Assembly: GCA_958295835.1 (NCBI GenBank)
Contig: OY282378.1
Span: 4,055,694-4,119,693, forward strand
Direction of reading: 5' to 3'
DNA: 64,000 bases
Source of the DNA: an uncultured Gammaproteobacteria bacterium
GTDB lineage: Bacteria > Pseudomonadota > Gammaproteobacteria > HK1
Shown: one piece after another, positions 8,156 through 15,642 of the stretch
How positions within the stretch are numbered: the stretch's first letter is position 1
Layout: every line of letters begins with the position of its first letter
The notes under the pieces: generated by a model
The model's database searches: none
The model's input: only the letters and a program-made list of their open reading frames with translations
Told to the model about the DNA's origin: nothing
Translations under genes and position numbers: made by a program

Positions 8156-9796
8156 TCACAGCGCCGCGGCGCGTTCGCGCAGCTCGTACTTCCGGATCTT
8201 GCCGGTCGAGGTCTTCGGCAGCGGGCCGAACACCACCGTCCGCGGTACCTTGTACCGCGCCAGATGGTCGCGGCAGAAGGCGATGACGTCGTCCCCGGCG
8301 ACGGCGCCCGTCCCCTCGCGCAGGGTCACGAACGCGCAGGGGGTCTCGCCCCACGTCTCGTCGGGGCGGGCGACGACCGCGGCTTCGAGCACCGCCGGGT
8401 GGCGGTAGAGGGCATCCTCGATCTCGATCGAGGAGATGTTCTCCCCGCCCGAGATGATGATGTCCTTCGACCGGTCCTTGAGCTGGACGTAGCCGTCGGG
8501 GTGCACGACCCCGAGATCGCCGGAGTGGAACCAGCCGCCCGCGAACGCCTCCCCGGTCGCGGCCGGATTCTTGAGATAGCCCTTCATCACGATGTTGCCG
8601 CGGAACATCACCTCGCCGAGGGTCTCGCCGTCCCTCGGCACCGGGGCCATCGTCTCCGGATCCATCACCTCCAGAGCGTCGAGCGCGTGGTAGCGCACGC
8701 CCTGGCGCGACTTGCGCTCCGCCTGCTCCGCCATCGGGAGATCGTCCCATTCATTCTTCCACGCGCAGATCACCGCAGGGCCGTAGGTCTCGGTGAGCCC
8801 GTAGACGTGCGTCACCTTGAACCCTTCCTGCTCCATCCGCTCCAGCACCGCGGCGGGCGGGGGCGCGGCGGCGGTCATCACGTGCACCGGATGCGGAAGC
8901 GGGCGCCGCTCGTCCTCGGTCGCGTTCAGGATCATCCCGAGCACCACCGGCGCACCGCACAGATGCGTCACCCCTTCGCCGGCGATCGCCTCGTAGATCG
9001 TGGCGGCCTCCACCTTGCGCGCGCAGATGCTGGTCCCGCCGACCGCCGCCAGCGTCCACGGGAAGCACCATCCGTTGCAGTGGAACATCGGCAGGGTCCA
9101 CAGGTAGACGGGATGATGCGCGAGGTTCCAGCCGACGATGTTCGAGAGCGCGTTGAGGTACGCGCCGCGGTGGTGGTAGACGACGCCCTTCGGGTTCCCG
9201 GTGGTGCCCGAGGTGTAGTTGAGCGAGATGGCGCGCCATTCGTCATCGGGACCCGACCATTCGAACCCGGGGTCCCCCTCTTCGAGGAATGCCTCGTACT
9301 CGACCTCGCCGATGCGCTCTCCGCCCGGTGTGCGGGGGTCATCGACATCGATGACCAGTGGCGGACGCTCCATCCGGGAGAGCGCATCCGCGACCACCGG
9401 CGAGAGCTCGCGGTCGGCGAGCAGCGCCTTCGCCTCGCCGTGCCCGAGGATGAACGCGATGGTCGCCGGGTCGAGCCGGACGTTGATGGTGTTGAGCACC
9501 GCTCCGAGCATCGGTACCCCGAAGCTGGCTTCGTAGATCGCCGGAATGTTCGGTGCGAACACCGCCACGCAGTCCCCAACCCCGATGCCGCGCTTCGCGA
9601 GCGCCGAGGCGAGGCGGCGGCAGCGCGCGTAAGTCTCTACCCAGGTGAAGCGGCGCTCGCCGTCGATGACCGAGGGGTGGTCAGGCCAGACCGCGGCGGC
9701 GCGCTCGATGAACGTGAGCGGGGTGAGCGGCGTGTAGTTCGCCGGGGTGCGGTGGAGAGCGGTCTCGAACGGGCTGGTACCTCGCTCCGTGCTCAT
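8156..9796 (-). CDS. AMP-forming acyl-CoA synthetase (medium/long-chain or methylthiopropionate type)
   Basis: ANL-superfamily acyl-CoA synthetase of 546 residues, a normal length. It carries the AMP-binding motif 'YTSGTTGNPKGVVYHHRG', the A5 motif 'HVYGLTETYGPA', the A7/A8 region 'WFHSGDLGVVHPDGYVQL' then 'DRSKDIIISGGENISS', and the catalytic C-terminal lysine in 'LPKTSTGKIRKYELR'. The start at 9796 is preceded by GAGGAG at the right distance; the frame is open further upstream but reads as non-coding. It would turn a free carboxylic acid into its CoA thioester in the cytoplasm. It is divergent from the amidase across 184 bp. Chain-length preference cannot be told from sequence. Confidence 0.9.
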   Translation of the reverse strand: MSTERGTSPFETALHRTPANYTPLTPLTFIERAAAVWPDHPSVIDGERRFTWVETYARCRRLASALAKRGIGVGDCVAVFAPNIPAIYEASFGVPMLGAVLNTINVRLDPATIAFILGHGEAKALLADRELSPVVADALSRMERPPLVIDVDDPRTPGGERIGEVEYEAFLEEGDPGFEWSGPDDEWRAISLNYTSGTTGNPKGVVYHHRGAYLNALSNIVGWNLAHHPVYLWTLPMFHCNGWCFPWTLAAVGGTSICARKVEAATIYEAIAGEGVTHLCGAPVVLGMILNATEDERRPLPHPVHVMTAAAPPPAAVLERMEQEGFKVTHVYGLTETYGPAVICAWKNEWDDLPMAEQAERKSRQGVRYHALDALEVMDPETMAPVPRDGETLGEVMFRGNIVMKGYLKNPAATGEAFAGGWFHSGDLGVVHPDGYVQLKDRSKDIIISGGENISSIEIEDALYRHPAVLEAAVVARPDETWGETPCAFVTLREGTGAVAGDDVIAFCRDHLARYKVPRTVVFGPLPKTSTGKIRKYELRERAAAL

Positions 9797-9980
9797 TTTC
9801 GATGCTCCTCGTCGCGGACCTGGCCGCCCCGGAGGGGGCGGAGCGGATTCCTTGCGATGATAGCCGTCCGGGGGCGGGCGGCAATGCGCCGCGCACACCA
9901 CCTGCGCCCGCGGTATCGTTTGCCGGCAACACCGGAGACGAAGCAACCTGCCGAGACTTTGCCATCCACGGTGATCCACG

Positions 9981-11372
9981 ATGAACGAAAACGAACTTTG
10001 CCATCAATCCGCCGTCGAGCAGAAGCGTCTGCTCGATGGCGAGGTGGTGAGCGTGCTGGAGCTCGTGGATGCGCACATCAAGCGTATCGAGCGCGTCAAT
10101 CCGGTGCTGAACGCCTTCGTCACCTTGCGCCTCGACGAGGCCCGGGACGAGGCGAAGGCGGCCGATCGGGCACGTTCCCGGAATGACGTCAGGGGCGTCC
10201 TGCACGGCCTGCCCGTCGGCGTGAAGGACTGCTTCCAGACGAAGGGGGTCAGGACCACGATGGCCTGCCCGGCGCTGCGGGACCACGTGCCGGAGTTCGA
10301 CCATCTGGTGGTCGAGCGGGAGAAGGCGGCCGGGGCGATCGTCCTCGGCAAGCTCAACACCCCCGAATTCACGATGGCCCGCAACACCTGCAGCAACCCC
10401 GTGTTCGGCTCCACGCGAAACCCCTGGGACCCGGAGCGGTGTCCGGGCGCCAGCAGCGGAGGCAGCGGTGCCGCGCTGGCCGCCGGCCTGTGCGCGCTCG
10501 CGGACGGCTCGGACATCGGCGGATCCATTCGCAACCCGGCCGGGTGGTGCAACGTCGTCGGCCACCGTCCGACTACCTGGATGATCCCCGACGTCCCCAA
10601 CCCGCGGCTGTGGCAGAACATGAACACCGCCGGCCCGATGGCCAGGACGGTCTCCGACACGGCCCTGTTCCTGTCGGCCCTGGCGGGTCCGGATCTTCGC
10701 TGCCCGGTGCCCGTCGCCGCACCGTTTCCGCCGGGCTTGACGGACCTGGAGACGGATCCATCCGGTCTCAGGATGGGCTGGAGCGCGGACCACGGCTCGC
10801 TCGACATGGACCCGGACGTGGCCCGCAACTTCGAGGACCAGCGTAGCGTATTCGATTCCCTCGGCTGCCGGATCGAACCCTGCGATCTCGACCTCGTCGG
10901 GCTGGAGACGGCCTACGACGTGCTGGCCTATTACCGGGTCACCGCAGACACCGCCCCCGTCTATGAAAACGATCGCGGCCGGCTGGCGCCTTCACTGCGT
11001 GAAAGGCAGGAATGGTTCGCCGGCCTCACCGGCGCGAACATGGCCGCGGCCGAGGAATACCGGCTGCGGCTCTGGCGCGACGTGGTCGCCGCCTTCGAGT
11101 CGCATGACGTGCTCGTATGGCCGACCGACCTGACCGATCCCTATCGCCATGACGATGAAGTCACGTCCATGAATCACGACTGGAGCCTGCTCCTCGTCGC
11201 GCCGCTGTTGAACCTGCCGGCGATCTCGGTTCCTTGCGGTTTTTCGGCCGGGGGGATGCCGCGGGGCTTGCAGGTGACCGGACGGCCGGGCGCGGACTTG
11301 CAGGTGTTGCAGGTCGCCTGCGCGTACGAGCAGGCCACCCGGTACGGGGAACGCAGACCGGCCTTGCCGTGA
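9981..11372 (+). CDS. Amidase-signature family amidohydrolase
   Basis: Member of the amidase signature family, 463 residues. The catalytic Ser-cisSer-Lys triad is visible: Lys in 'LPVGVKDCFQTKG' (about residue 79), and the two serines in the glycine/serine-rich signature 'CPGASSGGSGAALAAGL' and 'GSDIGGSIRNPA'. The C-terminal 'NLPAISVPCGFSAGGMPRG' is also typical. It hydrolyses an amide to acid and ammonia. The ATG at 9981 is divergent from the acyl-CoA synthetase, so an amide-to-acid-to-CoA-ester route in this segment is possible but is inference. It is not GatA: no gatB or gatC is near. Confidence 0.88.
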   Translation: MNENELCHQSAVEQKRLLDGEVVSVLELVDAHIKRIERVNPVLNAFVTLRLDEARDEAKAADRARSRNDVRGVLHGLPVGVKDCFQTKGVRTTMACPALRDHVPEFDHLVVEREKAAGAIVLGKLNTPEFTMARNTCSNPVFGSTRNPWDPERCPGASSGGSGAALAAGLCALADGSDIGGSIRNPAGWCNVVGHRPTTWMIPDVPNPRLWQNMNTAGPMARTVSDTALFLSALAGPDLRCPVPVAAPFPPGLTDLETDPSGLRMGWSADHGSLDMDPDVARNFEDQRSVFDSLGCRIEPCDLDLVGLETAYDVLAYYRVTADTAPVYENDRGRLAPSLRERQEWFAGLTGANMAAAEEYRLRLWRDVVAAFESHDVLVWPTDLTDPYRHDDEVTSMNHDWSLLLVAPLLNLPAISVPCGFSAGGMPRGLQVTGRPGADLQVLQVACAYEQATRYGERRPALP

Positions 11373-11490
11373 ACCGGAGAGGGGGAGGCCCGCCGGAATC
11401 GGATCCACGATCCTGGAGTTGCCCATAATCGGGGGCCACTTCTGTCCTCGAAGGGTGACGACCGGGCTGCCGATCGGAAGTCCCGCGCCT

Positions 11491-12366
11491 TCAGCGGATG
11501 CGTTCGAGGATGCCGTCGAGGGCGTCGAGCGAGCTGTAGTGGATGGTGACCGAGCCCGTTCCCTTCTTCGCCTTGTGATCGATCCTGATCTTCGCGCCGA
11601 GGCGTTCTCCAAGCTCGGTCTCGATTCTGACCACGTCCGGGTCGCGAGTGACCGGCGCGGGGGGCGATTTCCGCGTCGCCTTCGAGCGCACCAGCTTTTC
11701 GGTCTCGCGAGCCGAGAGGCCACGCTTCACCACTTCCGCTGCCGCCTCGCTCTGCGCGGCGCCGGAGAGCGCGAGCAGGGCGCGCGCGTGGCCCATGTCG
11801 AGATCGCCCCGCTCGACCAGCGCCCGAACGTCCTCGTTGAGATCGAGGAGTCGGAGTGCGTTCGACACCGCGGAGCGCGAACGCCCCACCGCGTCGGCGA
11901 GCTCCTGATGGGTCAGTCCGAACTCGTCGGCGAGGGTGCGGTAGCCCTGTGCCTCCTCGATCGGATTCAGATCTTCGCGCTGGATGTTCTCGATGAGCGC
12001 GACTGCCGCCGCTTCCCGGTCCGAGCACTCGCGCACCACTGCCGGTACTTCGTGGAGGCCGGCCATCTGGGCGGCCCTCCAGCGCCGCTCCCCGGCGACG
12101 ATCTCGAAGCTCCCGGGTCCGGCCGGGCGCACCACGATCGGCTGGACGATGCCGCGCGCCCGCACCGAGTGCGCGAGCTCTTCGAGAGTGGATTGCTCCA
12201 CGATTCGGCGCGGCTGGTGCTTGCCGCGGCGGATGACATCCACCGGCAGCGACCGGAAGCCCCCGTGCCCGGCCGGGTCCGAGGCGGCAGGTGTATCCAT
12301 CGCCCGGTCCGATACGTGCCCGAGCAGGGATTCGAGGCCGCGGCCGAGTCCGCGTTTCTTCACCAT
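11491..12366 (-). CDS. parB: Chromosome-partitioning protein ParB
   Basis: ParB/Spo0J-family DNA-binding CTPase of 291 residues. After the N-terminal 'KKRGLGRGLESLL' (the ParA-interacting tail) come the CTP-binding motifs 'GKHQPRRI' and 'GERRWRAAQMAGL', 'LIENIQREDLNPIEEAQGY', then the helix-turn-helix 'HQELADAVGRSRSAVSNALR', and a C-terminal dimerisation segment. The start at 12366 gives the canonical MVKKRGLG beginning. It lies 10 bp after parA on the same strand, so the two are one operon. It converges with the amidase. The usual gid neighbours of chromosomal parAB are missing, and no clear parS site is visible in the window. Confidence 0.95.
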   Translation of the reverse strand: MVKKRGLGRGLESLLGHVSDRAMDTPAASDPAGHGGFRSLPVDVIRRGKHQPRRIVEQSTLEELAHSVRARGIVQPIVVRPAGPGSFEIVAGERRWRAAQMAGLHEVPAVVRECSDREAAAVALIENIQREDLNPIEEAQGYRTLADEFGLTHQELADAVGRSRSAVSNALRLLDLNEDVRALVERGDLDMGHARALLALSGAAQSEAAAEVVKRGLSARETEKLVRSKATRKSPPAPVTRDPDVVRIETELGERLGAKIRIDHKAKKGTGSVTIHYSSLDALDGILERIR

Positions 12367-12376
12367 CGGTATGCGC

Positions 12377-13189
12377 TCACTGGTTTGCGGCCCGGAGGTG
12401 GGTCCCGTCGCGCCGCAGCACTTCGCCCGCGAGCGCAAGGTAGGCGAGGGCGCCGCTCGAGTTCCTGTCGTAGAGCAGCGCCGGCAGGCCGTGGCTCGGC
12501 GCCTCGGCAAGGCGGACGTTGCGCGGGATGACGGTGCTGTAGACCTTGTCTCCGAAATGCTTCGTGAGCTGTTGGGACACCTGACCGGAGAGGTTGTTGC
12601 GAGGGTCGTACATGGTTCGCAGCAACCCGTCGACCTGTAGATCCCGATTGAGGATCCGGCGAATCTTCTCGATCGTGTCGAGCAGCGCGGACAGCCCTTC
12701 CAATGCGTAATACTCGCACTGGACGGGGATCATCACGGAATCGGCGGCGGCCAGCGCGTTCACCGTGAGCATGTTCAGAGCCGGCGGACAGTCGATGATG
12801 ACGTAGTCGTGGTGTTCGCGTACCGCGTCGATCGCATCGCGCAGCCGGAGCTCGCGCCCGATCTGGTCGAGCAGCCCCACTTCCGCGCCGGTGAGGTCGG
12901 TGTTGGCCGGGGCGAGGGTGTAGCTACTGTGCTCGACGTGGATCGAGATCTCTTCGAGTGTCGCCTCCTCCATCAGGACATCGTAGTTCGACAGCGCGAG
13001 CGAGGACTTGTCGACGCCGCTGCCCATCGTCGAGTTGCCCTGCGGATCGAGATCGATCAGCAGCACACGACGCCTCGCGGCGGCAAGCGACACCGCGAGG
13101 TTGATGCTGGTGGTCGTCTTGCCGACCCCCCCCTTCTGGTTGGCGACCGCCATGACCTTGGCCATGGGCTGTCTCGTACCGGCGCTCAT
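12377..13189 (-). CDS. parA: Chromosome-partitioning ATPase ParA (Soj type)
   Basis: ParA/MinD-family deviant Walker ATPase. It has the deviant Walker A 'NQKGGVGKTTTSINLAVSL', Walker A' 'VLLIDLDPQGNSTMGSGV', and Walker B 'YVIIDCPPALNMLTVNAL'. There is no N-terminal helix-turn-helix, so it is the short chromosomal Soj type rather than a plasmid ParA. The start at 13189 (protein MSAGTRQPMAKV) is preferred because GGGAGG lies 11 nt upstream; the inner ATG at 13165, which gives the usual MAKV beginning, has no ribosome binding site. It forms an operon with parB. Upstream the DNA is disturbed by a dispersed repeat and an IS remnant. Confidence 0.94.
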   Translation of the reverse strand: MSAGTRQPMAKVMAVANQKGGVGKTTTSINLAVSLAAARRRVLLIDLDPQGNSTMGSGVDKSSLALSNYDVLMEEATLEEISIHVEHSSYTLAPANTDLTGAEVGLLDQIGRELRLRDAIDAVREHHDYVIIDCPPALNMLTVNALAAADSVMIPVQCEYYALEGLSALLDTIEKIRRILNRDLQVDGLLRTMYDPRNNLSGQVSQQLTKHFGDKVYSTVIPRNVRLAEAPSHGLPALLYDRNSSGALAYLALAGEVLRRDGTHLRAANQ

Positions 13190-13258
13190 GCGCCTGCGAA
13201 CCTCCCGGCGTTCATCCTCGCCTGTTCGAAGCGCTGGCAGGAGTGCCAGCGGCCGCCC

Positions 13259-13343
13259 CTCGCATGGAACAACCCTGTTCCCCGCCCGTTCACGGCGTTG
13301 GCCGGGGGCGCCCGCGCATCCGCGCAACGGAGTCGCCGAGCGA
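13259..13343 (+). repeat. Dispersed repeat, copy A
   Basis: One of four related elements in the window. It begins CTCGCATGGAACA and contains the inverted pair GGAACA/TGTTCC (here with four bases between), followed by a G/C-rich segment with 'CCCGTTCACGGCGTTGGCC' and GGGCGCCCGCGC. The right end is more diverged than in copies C and D. It lies between parA and the IS remnant, outside any gene. Confidence 0.8.
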
Positions 13344-13487
13344 CCGCGCCAGTGGCCGCCACCCGCATCCGCCGGCGATTCTCATTGGTCCGAAGCGAAC
13401 AATGACATTGGCGAGGCACGAGCCGGCGAGCGTCGACGTTGGCCGATTGTTACATCCACCTGCCCCGAAACGCCATCGGGAGTCTTG

Positions 13488-13720
13488 TCCAACGAGAGAT
13501 GAGCCTGAAGGGAGGGTGTGAATCCAATGAGAAGTGAGCCTGTAGCGCGGGGTCCGGGAGCATCGGAGGATGATCGTGACGCCACAGACCGAACGGGTCC
13601 GGACGCTGGAGCAGGTGCGAGCCTTCGTCGAGGGCAGCGAGGCGGTGGACCCCCGTTTTCACGGGGGCGGGCTTTCGCGGGGGCCGAGCGGGAATCGGTG
13701 TACGAGTTCGTGCACCGGGC
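13488..13720 (+). mobile_element. Remnant of an insertion sequence end and transposase N-terminus
   Basis: Two near-identical 23-nt motifs (13488–13510 and 13523–13545, both TCCAA-GAG-GTGAGCCTG-like, starting 35 bp apart) resemble iterated terminal repeats of an IS. From 13570 a frame starts 'MIVTPQTERVRTLEQVRAF' and continues VEGSEAVD, which I recognise as the beginning of an integrase-type (rve) transposase family. After EAVD the frame is broken by a short hairpin insert, and a further piece (ERESVYEFVHR) continues in another frame at about 13690. Everything downstream, including the catalytic domain, is gone. The family recall comes from memory of similar proteins and needs a search. Confidence 0.5.
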
Positions 13721-14192
13721 GCATGAGCGGGAGGCCGTCGGCGAAGCCTCGCGGCAGGGCCACGCCCGCATGGATGTGGACGTTGGCGAGTCGAGGCAGG
13801 GCCAAGTGCCGCGGCGCTTGCCGATCCGGTATGCGGAACAGGCCGAGCGCGCTTGGGCGTGGGGTAGAATCGCGCCGGTGCGGCAGGTATCGATGACGAC
13901 GGTGTGATGCCCGACACGACGCCTCCCGGTTCGCTTGGATCACCCAAGGGGCTTCGCACAGGGCATCGGCCAACAGGCTTCGCCTGAGGTTTCGACCGGC
14001 TGCGATCAGTGATGACTTCGAGGGGACGGGGGCCGGCACGGCACCGCGATCGGTGTTTCAGGATGGCAGATTGGGATATGCCTTCACTTCCAGCCGGGAG
14101 CAGGCCATGAATTCCGCCCGGCGATCCGGCCCTGGATCAGATGCCCGCTACGGCCTCGGGCGGATGGAGCCGGCGCAAGAGGAGACGGCGCA

Positions 14193-15263
14193 TTGAGCAG
14201 GGACGCCCAATCAGGAGACGGCCAACCATCGATGGACGCGATCGCCTGGCACGACGGCGCCCTCGCGCTCCTCGATCAGCGTCTCCTGCCGGGGGAGTCG
14301 GTGACGCGGCGCTACACCGACTGCGCGGGCGTAGCGGACGCAATCCGGGACATGGTCGTGCGCGGCGCACCCGCGATCGGGGTGACTGCCGCGTACGGGG
14401 TGGTGCTCGCGGCGCGGCAACGCTACGCGGAGTCGCCCGCCGCGTGGCGCGAGCGGATTGAAGCTGATCTCGATCGCCTCACCGCGTCGCGGCCGACGGC
14501 GGTCAACCTCGGATGGGCGCTCGATCGGATGCGGGGCGCGATCGGCGCCATCCCGGCCAATATCGATCCCGAGCCTGCACTCCTCGATGCCGCACGCACC
14601 ATGCACGCCGAGGACGTCGCCGCGAACCGGCGCATGGGCGAGCTCGGCGCCGCTCTCATCGAATCACGTTGCGAGGTCATCACCCACTGCAACGCGGGCG
14701 CGCTCGCCACCGCCGGCTACGGCACCGCCCTCGGGGTCATCCGCGCAGCCCACGCGGCGGGCCGGATCGCGCACGTCTTCGCCGGCGAGACCCGGCCATG
14801 GCTCCAGGGAGCGCGGCTCACCGCTTGGGAGTTGGTCGAAGCCGGGATTCCGGTGAGCCTGATCGCCGACGGGGCGGCGGCCTGGGCGATGCGCCAGGGG
14901 CGGGTGCGCTGGGTGATCGTCGGGGCGGACCGGATCGCGGCCAACGGCGACGTGGCGAACAAGATCGGCACCTGTTCCCTCGCGGTGAGCGCGCGCCACC
15001 ACGGCGTGCGCTTCATGGTCGTCGCCCCCACCTCGACGATCGACCCCGGCTGCGCGAGCGGCGCCGACATCCCCATCGAGATGCGCGGGGAGGACGAATT
15101 GCTCTCGCACGCCGGCGCCCGCGTCGCCCCGGCCGGGGCCGGGGCGTGGAACCCGGTGTTCGACGTCACCCCGGCCGCCCTGATCGATGCGCTGGTAACC
15201 GAGCGCGGGGTCGTGCAGGCGCCGGACCGTGAGCGAATTGCCGCGCTGCTTGCCGATGGCTGA
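14193..15263 (+). CDS. mtnA: S-methyl-5-thioribose-1-phosphate isomerase MtnA
   Basis: Methionine-salvage enzyme that converts 5-methylthioribose-1-phosphate to 5-methylthioribulose-1-phosphate in the cytoplasm. It has the catalytic cysteine in 'ITHCNAGALATAGYGTALG' and the aspartate in 'VIVGADRIAANGDVANKIGT'; 'DMVVRGAPAIGVTAAYG' near the N-terminus is also diagnostic. The length of 356 residues fits the family. The start is TTG at 14193, behind GGAGA; an in-frame ATG at 14232 is the alternative. Its position directly before gyrA matches other gammaproteobacteria. The substrate would come from the phosphorylase at 62914. Confidence 0.93.
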   Translation: MSRDAQSGDGQPSMDAIAWHDGALALLDQRLLPGESVTRRYTDCAGVADAIRDMVVRGAPAIGVTAAYGVVLAARQRYAESPAAWRERIEADLDRLTASRPTAVNLGWALDRMRGAIGAIPANIDPEPALLDAARTMHAEDVAANRRMGELGAALIESRCEVITHCNAGALATAGYGTALGVIRAAHAAGRIAHVFAGETRPWLQGARLTAWELVEAGIPVSLIADGAAAWAMRQGRVRWVIVGADRIAANGDVANKIGTCSLAVSARHHGVRFMVVAPTSTIDPGCASGADIPIEMRGEDELLSHAGARVAPAGAGAWNPVFDVTPAALIDALVTERGVVQAPDRERIAALLADG

Positions 15264-15642
15264 GTAGTCGGCCCCCATGCGCCGATGACCGGATAGCACA
15301 CTCTGCCCGCCGAGTGGGCGATCCCGGGGGCGGACCGATCGCGGGATTCCGATGTCCGGGACAACGGGCCGGAACCTCCCGGATCCACATCCAGCCACTG
15401 ATCCGGGCCCCGGCAATTCCCGCCAACGCTCCGGGCACGGCCGCGTCATCGGGGTTTCGTCGCGGTCCCTGCCGTCCGGTCGTGGCGATTCGACGTGCGT
15501 CTTCGGGCCTGGCGGGAATTGTTGCCTGGGCCCCGGTCGCGACGGTCCGGGCGGCTCCTCGTGATAAGATCGCGCGTCCGCCGGGACACGGCCGGCGCGG
15601 GTTTCCGCGCTCCCCGCGCGGCGCGAGCACAGGTATTCCCAT
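15264..15642. other. 379-bp intergenic region upstream of gyrA
   Basis: No gene seen. It contains one clear inverted repeat (arms CCCGGATC 15378–15385 and GATCCGGG 15400–15407, 14-nt loop), which may fold in the gyrA leader or end mtnA transcription. I could not place a convincing -35/-10 pair. Confidence 0.4.

Larger units (their letters stand above)
13190..14192. other. 1-kb stretch without an intact gene, between parA and mtnA
   Basis: No intact gene. From left to right it holds the parA upstream region, dispersed repeat copy A (13259–13343), two iterated 23-nt motifs (13488–13510 and 13523–13545), a broken transposase start (from 13570) interrupted by a hairpin with arms CCCCCGT/ACGGGGG (13650–13667), and then about 450 bp where I see nothing beyond short, unconvincing frames. 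It reads as a scar from past insertions. Confidence 0.6.
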
